This document shows positions 9,679 through 18,989 of a stretch of DNA of 64,000 bases, piece by piece. Source of the DNA: Cytophagales bacterium Alg240-R148 (GTDB lineage: Bacteria; Bacteroidota; Bacteroidia; Cytophagales; Cyclobacteriaceae); NCBI GenBank assembly GCA_900537185.1, contig LS999832.1, forward strand, positions 131,102-195,101. Direction: 5' to 3'. Below the pieces are notes generated by a model. It had not been told where the DNA came from. It saw only the letters and a program-made list of their open reading frames with translations, and searched no databases. Position numbers and translations under genes: made by a program. Positions within the stretch are counted from its first letter, which is position 1. Each line of letters begins with the position of its first letter.

Positions 9679-10428
9679 ATGCAAATAAAAGATAAGATTG
9701 AAGCAGTAGAAAAAGAAAGCGGCGTAAAAGTTTTGATGGCCTCAGAAGCCGGTGCAAGAGCTTGGGGAGTTGAATCTCGTGATAGTGGTTATGATATACG
9801 GTTCATTTATGCATCGAAAATTGAACACTACCTTTCTTTTAAAAGGCAACAAAATACCATGGAGTTGCCAATGGATGCTGGTCTTATCGAAATGAATGGA
9901 TGGGACATCAACAAGGCACTGGGATGGATGTGGAAATCTAATGCACCTTTATTTGAATGGATACATTCGCCAATAATTTACTATGCAGACCATAATTGGC
10001 TGCATGAGTTTAAGTCTTTATCTGTTCAATACTTTTCGCCCATGGCTGTGTTTTTTCATTATTTTAATATAGGTGCTACTGCTTTGGATTTTTGCAGAGG
10101 GCCTCAATACAATCTGAACGAACTTTTTTATGCTTTGCGCGCTCTAACAGCTGCAAAATGGGTGGCGGAGCAACAAACACTTCCACCTGTGGTATTGGAT
10201 GAAATATTAGAAGGCATCAATATGCCAAGAGAAGTAAAAGACGGAATACTTTTTCATAAACAATTGAAGGCCCAAATGACCGAACCGTATGCTGTGGAAG
10301 CATCGGAAATAATAAGAGGGTATATGTTGGAAGTCTGGCTGGATTTAAGAGGGAAGTCCGAGGGTTTATCTGGACACCAAGGTGGAGTAGAAGCATTGGA
10401 TAAGTTTTATAGAAATACAATCTTGTGA
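9679..10428 (+). CDS. Predicted nucleotidyltransferase, RlaP/YcgL family
   Basis: The 249-residue protein contains EAGARAWGVESRDSGYDIRFIY, with the Gly and Asp-x-Asp-like metal ligands of DNA-polymerase-beta-type nucleotidyltransferases. The downstream helical region fits COG3541/RlaP, a family sometimes associated with RNA repair ligases. No RNA ligase neighbour is present. A weak 5-bp hairpin with a short T run (10422-10440) overlaps the stop codon. Substrate unknown. Confidence 0.72.
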   Translation: MQIKDKIEAVEKESGVKVLMASEAGARAWGVESRDSGYDIRFIYASKIEHYLSFKRQQNTMELPMDAGLIEMNGWDINKALGWMWKSNAPLFEWIHSPIIYYADHNWLHEFKSLSVQYFSPMAVFFHYFNIGATALDFCRGPQYNLNELFYALRALTAAKWVAEQQTLPPVVLDEILEGINMPREVKDGILFHKQLKAQMTEPYAVEASEIIRGYMLEVWLDLRGKSEGLSGHQGGVEALDKFYRNTIL

Positions 10429-10800
10429 ATACAAGGTTTTTGAGAACCCAAGACTTCATGGAGTTGCTTTGGATTGGTAGGAGAAAGTAGCAAGCACCAG
10501 CTATGGAACTACACCAAATACAGTTGAGCTCCTATTAGGGTCTTGTTGTATACAGTAGAGTTATTTTTAGAAAAGGGGAATTTTTCACAACCTTAATAGA
10601 ATGGATTCATTAGGGTTGGCCCATCTTTTTATTGTTTGTGTATTTTGTGTGCCGGGATTCAGTACTTTATTAGCAATAATTGAAACTGTTAATACACACT
10701 CAGTTGCAAAAACCCACCCTTTTTACTAGCTTAGCCTCAGTTAATTAGCCTGCTTTGTAGCGGGCATACCAATTAATAACCTTGTTAATCACAAAACACT
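10429..10800. other. Intergenic region, no gene seen
   Basis: About 370 bases without a coding pattern on either strand. It should hold the promoter of the M1 peptidase gene. I see no repeat, tRNA or clear regulatory motif. Confidence 0.4.
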
Positions 10801-12927
10801 ATGCTTAAGAAATTGTCCGTAATGCTAATGGCGCTCTTTCCATTGGCCATTTTTGCACAGGAATTTGATCTACACGTTCCTAGAGAAATTAAAGAGGCTT
10901 ATAAGAACGGAACCCGTTCTTTAGACGGTAAGCCAGGTGCCAATTATTGGCACAACACCGTAGACTACAAAATGGAAGTAGAGGTGGAACCAAGTTCAAG
11001 GGCCGTAAAGGGTTCGGCTACCATTGCCTATTTGAACAACAGCCCAGATGCGCTTAATACCATTGTTATACGTTTGTATTACGATGTGTTTAAAAAAGGG
11101 AATGCCCGGGGCATGCAAGTGAATGCCGAAGACATTGGAGACGGAGTAGCACTTTCTAATTTAAAAGTGAATGGGCAGGCCATGCCCATGGACAATCCGA
11201 GGATGGTGAGAAGAAGAGGAACCAATTTGACTATTAATTTATCTGCTCCTTTAAAAACAGGGGAGAAAGTAGAGGTTTCTATGGATTGGGAGCAGAAAGT
11301 ACCTTTGACAGTTAGAAGAACAGGTGCGATAGACCCAACATCATTTTTTATTGCTTATTGGTATCCTCAAATGGCGGTGTATGATGATGTTTTTGGCTGG
11401 GACCGAATCAACTATACTTTTGATACGGAGTTTTATAACAATTTGGGAAATTACGACGTGAAAATTACAGCCCCAAAAGATTTTTTAGTTTGGGCTACTG
11501 GAGAACTTCAAAACGCCTCCGACATTTTACCAGATCCAATTTATAAAAAGTACAACCAAGCCAAAACAGCTAACGAAACAATTCATGTGGTAGACTCTTT
11601 GGACCTCCAAGGATTGGAGTTGAAATCAGGAACATGGCACTACAAGGCATCTGAAGTCTCTGATTTTGCTTTTGCAATGTCGGACCACTACCTGTGGGAT
11701 GCAGCTTCTCAAGAAGTTAGCGGGAATCCTGTTTTAATTAGTACGGCATTTCCTAAAAAAGATGCTGCAGGGTATACCGAAGTAACCGCGATTCAGCAAA
11801 AAACAATGAAACATTTTTCTGAAGACATACCGGGAATTCCCTATCCTTACCCAGCTTTCACCACATTTATTGGTTTAAATGGCGGGGGCATGGAGTTTCC
11901 CATGATGGCCAACAACGCAGGCCCAGGTAGAGGGGTAACCATCCACGAAATGTACCATACTTATTTTCCAATGTATGTAAGGATCAACGAGCGTCGTTTT
12001 GCTTGGATGGACGAAGGTTGGGCTGATTTTATTACCGCTTTGGTGACGCACAAATATTTTAAATCCGAAGACGACGCTTCTTCTTTGTTTTCAAGTATGA
12101 AAGGCAGCATGGACCAAATGTCTGGAACCATTGGTGATTTGCCTACTGTTACTTCTAGCCAGTATATGGCGGGTAACTATGGGTACCATTCGTATACTTT
12201 GCCTTCGTTTACTTATGCCATGTTGTACGACCATTTGGGAGAAGAATTGTTCTTAAAATGTTACCAAGAATACATTAGGAGGTGGGCAAAAAACTCACCA
12301 ACTCCATACGACTTCTTCTATACCTTTGAGAATGTATCCGGGCAAGATCTTAATTGGTTCTGGGAGCCATGGTACTTTGGGTTTGGTTACTCTGATGTAG
12401 CTGTAACCGGTATGAACAAAGGCACCATATCCATCCAAAACAAAGGCACAAGACCAGTACCGGTAAGTATACAGGTAGAATACGAAAACGGCACAGTAGA
12501 CTATAAGACGTATAGTGTGAAGTCTTGGGAAGGTTTGAACGGAGATTTTCAAGTTAAAATTGATAACTATAAAAAGGCTAAGTTTATTTTGGTGAATGGT
12601 GATATAGTGGATGTTGCTTTTGATGATAATTTTTATCCAAGCTTAGATGATATTTACAAAGACATTAAAGTGTCAGAGCAAGTATTGGGCAACTATGCAA
12701 TAAAGGAATACCCTGTAACGGCGCAAATTATAAACGATGGTGGGAAAATTAAATTGGTTGTGCCAGAGGCTGGTATAGAATCCTATTTACGACCGAAGGG
12801 AGACAAACATTTTGTTAGTATTGACAACAGCATGGATGTGCAACTGTCTGGTACGGGAGATGCCATTACCGATATGGTTTTAGAGTTGAGAAGCTTTGGA
12901 GTTACAGTGACTGGAACTAAAAAATAA
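10801..12927 (+). CDS. M1 family metallopeptidase
   Basis: A 708-residue secreted aminopeptidase-like protein with signal peptide MLKKLSVMLMALFPLAIFAQ. The zinc site is complete: HEMYH at residues 382-386 and the third ligand Glu405, exactly 18 residues after the second His, as in family M1. The exopeptidase motif reads GGMEFP (residues 362-367) rather than the classical GAMEN, common in Bacteroidota M1 proteins. It probably trims peptides in the periplasm or at the surface. A strong terminator follows directly. Confidence 0.88.
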   Translation: MLKKLSVMLMALFPLAIFAQEFDLHVPREIKEAYKNGTRSLDGKPGANYWHNTVDYKMEVEVEPSSRAVKGSATIAYLNNSPDALNTIVIRLYYDVFKKGNARGMQVNAEDIGDGVALSNLKVNGQAMPMDNPRMVRRRGTNLTINLSAPLKTGEKVEVSMDWEQKVPLTVRRTGAIDPTSFFIAYWYPQMAVYDDVFGWDRINYTFDTEFYNNLGNYDVKITAPKDFLVWATGELQNASDILPDPIYKKYNQAKTANETIHVVDSLDLQGLELKSGTWHYKASEVSDFAFAMSDHYLWDAASQEVSGNPVLISTAFPKKDAAGYTEVTAIQQKTMKHFSEDIPGIPYPYPAFTTFIGLNGGGMEFPMMANNAGPGRGVTIHEMYHTYFPMYVRINERRFAWMDEGWADFITALVTHKYFKSEDDASSLFSSMKGSMDQMSGTIGDLPTVTSSQYMAGNYGYHSYTLPSFTYAMLYDHLGEELFLKCYQEYIRRWAKNSPTPYDFFYTFENVSGQDLNWFWEPWYFGFGYSDVAVTGMNKGTISIQNKGTRPVPVSIQVEYENGTVDYKTYSVKSWEGLNGDFQVKIDNYKKAKFILVNGDIVDVAFDDNFYPSLDDIYKDIKVSEQVLGNYAIKEYPVTAQIINDGGKIKLVVPEAGIESYLRPKGDKHFVSIDNSMDVQLSGTGDAITDMVLELRSFGVTVTGTKK

Positions 12928-12945
12928 TAGTGAATTACAACAATG

Positions 12946-12979
12946 AAGGCCATCCCTTTGTAGCGGGGTGGCCTTTTTT
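12946..12979 (+). terminator. Rho-independent terminator after the M1 peptidase gene
   Basis: Stem arms GGCCATCCC (12948-12956) and GGGGTGGCC (12965-12973), pairing with one G-U, followed by six T. It lies 18 bases after the peptidase stop. Confidence 0.8.
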
Positions 12980-12991
12980 ATTTTGGAAAAT

Positions 12992-13432
12992 ATGGATTCT
13001 AACATTGTGTTAAAACTGTGCTGTTGTATTGGCGGCCTTTTATTGACAGGCTGCCTCGATTTTGGAAGGAAAGTAGATTACCATCCTGAAGACCATGAAG
13101 GAATAAAAAGCGTGTCGGAGGTGTTTCAGATGGAGGCCAAAATTATGGATGAAGTCTACTTTTATGCAGACCAGTCTGGTATTGATCCCTTTTATTATGC
13201 TAAATTTAAAGTTCTAACAACAGAGAAAGAATTTCAGGAAATGCATTTGTCGGGTTACGATAGCGTTGAAATTGAGGAGGATTTTAGTTTTACAAGGGAT
13301 ACACCTGCTTGGTTTAACCCCAACTTAAAAGGTGCATTTCAAGTTTATTCCAGCGACTATGTAGGAGGATCCTATACGCTGTTGTGGTATCCTAAAACAA
13401 AGCAGGTTTTTGTTTCACTTTACACCAATTAA
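12992..13432 (+). CDS. Lipoprotein of unknown function
   Basis: A 146-residue protein with a lipoprotein signal (hydrophobic core and lipobox LLTGC). The mature part is acidic and rich in Tyr/Phe with no motif I recognise. A GTG start at 12968 is possible but lies inside the preceding terminator, so the ATG at 12992 is preferred. A tiny membrane-protein ORF follows 15 bases later. Confidence 0.6.
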   Translation: MDSNIVLKLCCCIGGLLLTGCLDFGRKVDYHPEDHEGIKSVSEVFQMEAKIMDEVYFYADQSGIDPFYYAKFKVLTTEKEFQEMHLSGYDSVEIEEDFSFTRDTPAWFNPNLKGAFQVYSSDYVGGSYTLLWYPKTKQVFVSLYTN

Positions 13433-13447
13433 CAAAAAAAAGCACCA

Positions 13448-13600
13448 ATGAAAATTGTAGTCTTAATACTGTCGTTACTTGTGTTGATTTTTTTACTTCT
13501 CCACTTGTTTGAAGTAGTAAGCCATCCAATGATCCCTATTGTATGTTATGGGGCAATGGCTTTTGTAATGGTATTGCTGTTATTTAGGACAAAAAAATAG
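13448..13600 (+). CDS. Small two-segment membrane protein
   Basis: A 50-codon ORF starting MKIVVLILSLLVLIFLLLHL. It holds two hydrophobic stretches separated by a short SHPMIP turn and ends FRTKK. The composition is right for a small inner-membrane protein with a positive C-terminus. It follows the lipoprotein gene by 15 bases and precedes a hairpin. Not recognised; the case rests on length, hydrophobicity and spacing. Confidence 0.42.
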   Translation: MKIVVLILSLLVLIFLLLHLFEVVSHPMIPIVCYGAMAFVMVLLLFRTKK

Positions 13601-13637
13601 ATAACAAAAAATGAAGGAAGCCAAAAGAAATAAATGG

Positions 13638-13662
13638 TGGAGGAATACTAATAATTCCTCCA
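13638..13662. terminator. Hairpin between convergent genes
   Basis: Perfect 9-bp arms TGGAGGAAT (13638-13646) and ATTCCTCCA (13654-13662) with a 7-base loop. It sits between the rightward small membrane protein and the leftward PepSY operon. There is no good T run, so termination is an inference. Confidence 0.4.
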
Positions 13663-13688
13663 TCTTCTAATCCCAATGGCTATGCTGG

Positions 13689-14921
13689 TCACCTTTTGAC
13701 TCCAATTAAGTTTTTGAGTTTCTCAACTAGAACAATTACTAGCACACTAATGCCAAATAGTGGAAGTAACACACCCAATATAATAAGTGTGGCTATTAAG
13801 AGTTTGTTGAGCTTGAAATGCGCTGGAACACTTGGAATGCTCCAGGACCCTTTTTTCTTCCTATAGGCATAAGATAGTAAAGCGGCAATGCTTAGAAAGG
13901 TCAAAGCAAAGGCCACCAAAAGAACCAATATCCAATTCCAAGTTCCGAATTGGCCTTGGTGGAAGGCCATGGCCCACAACCTGGCTTTCATTAAAATTCC
14001 AATGTCTTTCCACGTTCCATGGTAAAGTTGTTCAGTAGAATACTGATCCAAGTGGTACATGTTTATTTCGGATAAATCACTGGTTTGATTGGAAATAGAA
14101 TAAACACTGTGTTCATTTTGTGGCAATGTTATGGTCACTTCCCCTTTTAATTGAAGTTTTTTGGCTATTGCCACGATACCATCTAAAGCTGCGGCCTGTC
14201 CATCTGGCTGGGAGCGAAAGGAATGGCCTTGCCATTCAGCTGGAAACCCAGTGTTGGTGTGGGTCTGGATGGATTTAAAACCTGCACCCCAAACATCAGT
14301 CCAGGGCAAACCACCGGCTAAAAGCAATAATAAAAAAATAGAAAACCAAAAACCGGTTACTGCGTGCAGGTCTCTAAAAAATAATTGTTTTGGACCTTTC
14401 GTTCGAATGTGGAACAATCCTTTCCACCCCTTTTCTTTAGGCCAAAACAAAAAGACTCCAGAAACGATCAACACGACCATCCAACAGGCAATTAGCTCTA
14501 CTATTTTAGTGCCAAAAGAGCCCATCAACAATTCACCATGCAATTTTCTAACTTTGTGCATGTCCGTAGAATTGTGCTCAATGCTGCCTGTCGATTGGCC
14601 TGTAAAAGGGTCGAGGTACCAACTGGATTTGTTTGAAAATCTCCCAGAAATGAACTCTGTGGCTTCTGAACTGTGGGCTGGCAGCAAAATACTAGTAGGT
14701 TGTTTACTCCAGTTTTGTTTTGTTAGAGCCCATTGTGCTTGGTAACTCAAGCGTTCAGATTGTTCGGTTACATTTTTTAGGGCTTGTTTTTTAGGTTGTT
14801 CAAAGTCATCTTTGAACAAGTATATGGTTCCAGTCACAGACAAAAGCAGTACAATTGGAAGGCTTACCAGCCCTCCAATAAAATGCCATTTCCATATCCA
14901 ATTATAAGTTTTGGCCTTCAT
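13689..14921 (-). CDS. PepSY-associated transmembrane protein (iron-uptake type)
   Basis: A 410-residue inner-membrane protein with about four membrane segments, starting with WKWHFIGGLVSLPIVLLLSV, and PepSY-like periplasmic portions. It matches the PepSY_TM family commonly encoded beside siderophore receptors, where members are thought to reduce or process ferric-siderophore in the periplasm. It begins two bases after the TonB-dependent receptor stop, so they form one operon, and the context supports a role in metal acquisition. Confidence 0.82.
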   Translation of the reverse strand: MKAKTYNWIWKWHFIGGLVSLPIVLLLSVTGTIYLFKDDFEQPKKQALKNVTEQSERLSYQAQWALTKQNWSKQPTSILLPAHSSEATEFISGRFSNKSSWYLDPFTGQSTGSIEHNSTDMHKVRKLHGELLMGSFGTKIVELIACWMVVLIVSGVFLFWPKEKGWKGLFHIRTKGPKQLFFRDLHAVTGFWFSIFLLLLLAGGLPWTDVWGAGFKSIQTHTNTGFPAEWQGHSFRSQPDGQAAALDGIVAIAKKLQLKGEVTITLPQNEHSVYSISNQTSDLSEINMYHLDQYSTEQLYHGTWKDIGILMKARLWAMAFHQGQFGTWNWILVLLVAFALTFLSIAALLSYAYRKKKGSWSIPSVPAHFKLNKLLIATLIILGVLLPLFGISVLVIVLVEKLKNLIGVKR

Positions 14922-14923
14922 AA

Positions 14924-17227
14924 TTACTTTCGATTTTGTAGTTTAATAGCCAAACCTAGGGTTATGTTTCTTGGTTTACCAAGGGAATAAGACTGCCCCC
15001 ATGCGGTGGCCCGTGCAACTGTAGAATACAATTGGTTGGATGCATTCATTACATTCGTCCATACCTCGAAAGACTTCCAGTTGTAACCCATTCTGAAATT
15101 AAAAATATCATGTCCTTCATACATTTTGGTATTGGCCTGGTCCATGTAGTAACCATTTACATGCTGCCATTCTAAACTGGCTCTAAATCCATTTAAAAAA
15201 GAAGGCTGGTAGGTGATCTGAGTATTGGTGGTCCACTCAGGGGCCTGCGGCATTTTATTGCCTGAATAGTCTTTTCCAGCTTCATTGAATGCATCAAATT
15301 TGTGCAGGGCATGGGTGCCACTGACCCTGAGTGAAATTGCTCGGCTAGGATGCAAGTGCAATCCAAATTCAATGCCTTCGTGGGTGGTTTTTCCAGCATT
15401 TTTTCGAATGGTAGATCCGTCATTTTGAAGCACGGAAATGATCTCGTTGGTGCCGTCCATTTTGTAAATACTTAGGTCTAGTTTTGCTTTCTTCTTCCAA
15501 AAACCTACCCAAGTTCCAATCTCATAATTATTGTAGTAGACTGGTTGCAATGCTGGTACTGCATTGCCTCTATACAACTCAGAAACTTGTGGAGGAACAA
15601 ATCCTTGACTGAAATTGGCATAAATCCCTTTGTTGTTTTTAAGATCGTAGGTGAGGCCCACTTTAGGGGTGAATTGACTGAAAGTGTTTTTACCATCCAG
15701 TACGGCTGTGAACGCATTTACTCCGAGGTGGTTGTCAAAATTATAGTTGAAATGGTCGTAGCGCAAAGCGCCAATTACATTCATCCCTTTGATGGGCTGA
15801 AACTTGAGTTGAAAATACACTGCTGCATTCATTAATTTAGCCGTGTAATCGGCTAATAAACTATCCGTTTTAATAAAAGCATCGTATATACCAGCTTCAT
15901 TTTTGTTTATTTTGATGTAGTTGGCCTGGTAGGTGTTGGGGCTGAAATCAAAACTACCTCCAGCAATGATATTGCCCCTTATTTTTACAATATCTTGTTT
16001 GTGCTGCGCGATAATGCCCAAGCTTTGAAAGCTGTTGTCATTAATTTCGCCATGAGCCACTGTTGGATCCCCAGAAGGAATCCATGGCTTAAAATCATCC
16101 TTTACTCGATAAGAAGGGTTTTGTTGGACGGAATTGGTTCTGAAATAACCTGTAATTGTTGATTTGGAACGATCATTCCAATATTTATTAAAGGCCAATT
16201 TGCTTCGGTAGGCATTTACTTTTCGGTTGGTGAAAGTTTGATTGGACTCATAGGTTTTGTTATGAAAATCTGCACTGTCCAGTGAACCTGACATATCCGA
16301 ATAATAATCAATTAACGTGTTGGACCAAGTGATATCAGAATTATCAGACAAATTGTAATCCAACGAAAGGCTTAATGCCAATTTGTTAAAATCTGAATGG
16401 GCAACAATGCCATTGTGTTGGTTGGCATAATACCCTGACAATCGCACCCCTAGTTTGTTTTGAAAAGTATTGGAAGCGTAAAAATCACTTCTTTTATATC
16501 CTATGTCATTTCCCTGAACGCTCAGTCCGGCACTGGAGTGTGGTGACGCCTTTTTGCTTATAAAGTTGACAGCTCCTCCTATGGCTTCACTGCCATACAT
16601 ACTGGATGCTGGGCCTCTAATTATTTCAATTCTTCCGGTATTGGCCATGTTAATTTCTAACAAAGCATTGTGGTTGAAAACGCCAGATGCTCTGATAGGG
16701 ACGCCATCTTCTAGGTACAAATACGAAGCACCAAAATCAATTGGTCTTCGAATGCTCATGGTATGTTGCTCGTTCCCTAAATCCACCATGTTAACTCCAG
16801 GTGTTTGGTTTAGAACTTGGTCAATTGTTGTAGGCTTGTTCTCCTGAATGGTTTTATTAGAAATAGACGCGATGGCAATTGGCGCTTCGGTTCGTTTTTC
16901 TTGTTCCCTATTAACGCTTATTACCACCTCATTCAAGGTAAAGGAAGTTGCAGTTAAACGAATATTTAAAGTTGGTTGGGCCAACACCGTTTTGCTCTTG
17001 TAGCCTAAGTAACTTATTTTCAGAGAATCAATACCTGCAGTAGCTTCTATACTGAACTGACCGTTGAAATTGGAACTGCTTCCCTTGGATGTATTAATAT
17101 TGTATACGGATACATATGCTAGGGCTTCGGCAGTTTGTTGGTCGGCAATGCTGCCGTGTATTTTTTGTTGGGCCATGGCAAAGAGGCTTATACATACCAA
17201 TGCCACGCTTAAAATGGATTTTTTCAT
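14924..17227 (-). CDS. TonB-dependent outer-membrane receptor
   Basis: A 767-residue receptor with signal peptide (MKKSILSVALVCISLFAMAQ), then a carboxypeptidase D regulatory-like domain (about residues 20-100), the plug (TTIDQVLNQTPGVNMVDL, RIEIIRGPASSMYGSEAIGG) and a 22-strand-type barrel ending in a beta signal near LGLAIKLQNRK. The ATG at 17227 is preferred to 17257 because the signal peptide begins there. Its partners, a PepSY membrane protein downstream and a small Cys-rich protein upstream, suggest ferric-siderophore or another metal chelate as ligand. The actual ligand cannot be read from sequence. Confidence 0.88.
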   Translation of the reverse strand: MKKSILSVALVCISLFAMAQQKIHGSIADQQTAEALAYVSVYNINTSKGSSSNFNGQFSIEATAGIDSLKISYLGYKSKTVLAQPTLNIRLTATSFTLNEVVISVNREQEKRTEAPIAIASISNKTIQENKPTTIDQVLNQTPGVNMVDLGNEQHTMSIRRPIDFGASYLYLEDGVPIRASGVFNHNALLEINMANTGRIEIIRGPASSMYGSEAIGGAVNFISKKASPHSSAGLSVQGNDIGYKRSDFYASNTFQNKLGVRLSGYYANQHNGIVAHSDFNKLALSLSLDYNLSDNSDITWSNTLIDYYSDMSGSLDSADFHNKTYESNQTFTNRKVNAYRSKLAFNKYWNDRSKSTITGYFRTNSVQQNPSYRVKDDFKPWIPSGDPTVAHGEINDNSFQSLGIIAQHKQDIVKIRGNIIAGGSFDFSPNTYQANYIKINKNEAGIYDAFIKTDSLLADYTAKLMNAAVYFQLKFQPIKGMNVIGALRYDHFNYNFDNHLGVNAFTAVLDGKNTFSQFTPKVGLTYDLKNNKGIYANFSQGFVPPQVSELYRGNAVPALQPVYYNNYEIGTWVGFWKKKAKLDLSIYKMDGTNEIISVLQNDGSTIRKNAGKTTHEGIEFGLHLHPSRAISLRVSGTHALHKFDAFNEAGKDYSGNKMPQAPEWTTNTQITYQPSFLNGFRASLEWQHVNGYYMDQANTKMYEGHDIFNFRMGYNWKSFEVWTNVMNASNQLYSTVARATAWGQSYSLGKPRNITLGLAIKLQNRK

Positions 17228-17362
17228 TTTTAAGTTGGTTAAGAAGTACAACCGCACTTGTTGTGCTTGCTGTAGTTAAAAAAGTATAGTTGTGTGCTGT
17301 ATGCTTTCCATTAGAAGGAAAAGGAAATAATTAAATTTAGCGTACAGCAAATCCAGAAAAAA

Positions 17363-17758
17363 TTATGAAAATTGAGGGGGTTTGAATATGCGGTCCAAAT
17401 GGTTGGCGGTATAGAAGAATGTGTAGTGGTCCAAATCGCTAGGTTTTTTGACCGGAATCCAACAGGTGGTCGTGTTATTGAAAAAAGCCTCTACAAATAA
17501 GGTTTCTACTTTTTCTTGCTGAGGTGCTTGTTGCTCTTCGTGTTCTTCCTGTTTTTGTAATTGCTCCGCAAGATAACATCTACCGTTACAAATGGTGATG
17601 GTTTTTTCTTTGTTGATACAAAGCACTTCTGCAATAAAATCTTGGTTGATTTTAAAATCAATAAGTACCCACACTTTGCTGCAATTAGGCAGCAAGAATA
17701 CCAATACCAACGCTATGGAAATTACCTGTTTCAAAATTGAAGGGCGAAGGTAATCCAT
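17363..17758 (-). CDS. Small protein with NGRCYL motif upstream of TonB receptor
   Basis: 131 residues with an N-terminal membrane anchor (VISIALVLVFLLPNCS) and a short motif CNGRCYLAEQLQKQ preceded by another Cys (EVLCINKEK). Proteins with this C-x-G-(K/R)-C-x-L pattern sit just upstream of TonB receptors in many Bacteroidota, and their function is not established. Thiol or metal binding is an inference from the cysteines. It lies 135 bases upstream of the receptor, likely in the same transcription unit. Confidence 0.62.
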   Translation of the reverse strand: MDYLRPSILKQVISIALVLVFLLPNCSKVWVLIDFKINQDFIAEVLCINKEKTITICNGRCYLAEQLQKQEEHEEQQAPQQEKVETLFVEAFFNNTTTCWIPVKKPSDLDHYTFFYTANHLDRIFKPPQFS

Positions 17759-17845
17759 AGATTATTAATTTTTGCATTATTTCTTATGAATTTTTATTTT
17801 GTTAACTCCTTGTAAACCAGTGTTGCAACAGGGGTTTTATGCAGG

Positions 17846-18880
17846 TTACATTAAAATGTTGTTTTTAGCTTTTATAGCGGGTGGTAAGTTGGTTTCTCCC
17901 AAAATCTCTCGAAGATCAATTTCAATAGTCCTGCACAACGATAGCATAGGAATGTCATTGGCCATGCCTTGAAAGGGGTTTTCAGAATAGTCTCCAATTA
18001 CCTCCATCATAACATAGACCCATCCAATTAAGGCAGATATGGGGATGGCAACCCAAAACCCAAAAGGCCCGAGGTTGAGTAATTCTGGAACCATACTAAA
18101 AGGCAAGAGCAATATGAAAATGCCAATGAAATATCGGCTTATGTTGGCATATTGCCGAGGCAATGGGAATTTTTTAATGCGCTCACATTTGCCTTGGAGC
18201 TCGTAAAATTCAGAAAGTTTTCTGCTCATTTCTAAGTGCCTAAAATCATCAATAAGACCTAACTCTTTTAGTTTTTGAAGGTCTCTAGATTGTTCGTTGA
18301 TGATGTGCGTGGCACTATTGGCGTGGGACATCAACCTTTTATACTCCTCTTTCGGAATGAAATTACTAACCTCAATTCTATCTTTCTCATCTTCAATCAA
18401 CCCGATGCCATGGTTTTTTTGGTAATATTCGGCCGCTTTTGAAATGTGGTTTTTCTGGCTGATGTGCTCCCAAGGTGTTGGTATTAGTAATTGCTCTCGA
18501 AGTTGGTACAACCAACCAATGTGCCGGTAAACCAACCTTTTTTTTATTATCTCAATTTCATGTGCCGACGAATTTTTGGGCGTGAATTGATTGCTGATGA
18601 ACCCATCTACATACATGCCCCATGTCCGGCTACTATTTACAATACCACCCCATATTTTTCTAGCTTCCCACATTCTGTCGTAGGCTTGGTTGTTTTTAAA
18701 ACCCACATAAAAAGCTACTGCCGTACCTATGATGGAAACTGGCAACCATGGTAAAACGATTTTTATCCAATTGAGTTCATATAGAATGGCGGCGCTTGCC
18801 ATTAAAGCCAAGAGCCATACTATGTGGTGTGCAGTCCATTTTAGAACATTTACAATGCTAATGTCTTTTGAAGTAATCAT
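17846..18880 (-). CDS. Bestrophin-family (UPF0187) anion channel
   Basis: A 344-residue membrane protein with the bestrophin core: VGFKNNQAYDRMWEARKIWG followed by IVNSSRTWG, and later hydrophobic segments with AIPISALIGWVYVMMEVIG and DYSENPF. Bacterial bestrophins form homopentameric anion or cation channels. It appears to be a single-gene unit. Confidence 0.82.
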   Translation of the reverse strand: MITSKDISIVNVLKWTAHHIVWLLALMASAAILYELNWIKIVLPWLPVSIIGTAVAFYVGFKNNQAYDRMWEARKIWGGIVNSSRTWGMYVDGFISNQFTPKNSSAHEIEIIKKRLVYRHIGWLYQLREQLLIPTPWEHISQKNHISKAAEYYQKNHGIGLIEDEKDRIEVSNFIPKEEYKRLMSHANSATHIINEQSRDLQKLKELGLIDDFRHLEMSRKLSEFYELQGKCERIKKFPLPRQYANISRYFIGIFILLLPFSMVPELLNLGPFGFWVAIPISALIGWVYVMMEVIGDYSENPFQGMANDIPMLSLCRTIEIDLREILGETNLPPAIKAKNNILM

Positions 18881-18989
18881 AAGAGTTTATAATTGTTGTT
18901 AAGAAGGCAAGCCATCCTTACCAAGGCAGAAAGTTAAGTACATTCATTTTTGGATGGAGTTTCGTTTGTTTTATAAAAAAGGTGCCCAA

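Noticed and set aside
13611-13670. A 19-codon ORF overlapping the hairpin at 13638, reminiscent of an attenuator leader
   Set aside because: It has no run of regulatory codons, the downstream gene runs the other way, and the hairpin explains the sequence better.
14161-14745. A 194-codon open frame on the plus strand opposite the PepSY gene
   Set aside because: It is antisense to a well-supported membrane protein gene, has no recognisable domain and unlikely residue content, so it is a shadow frame.
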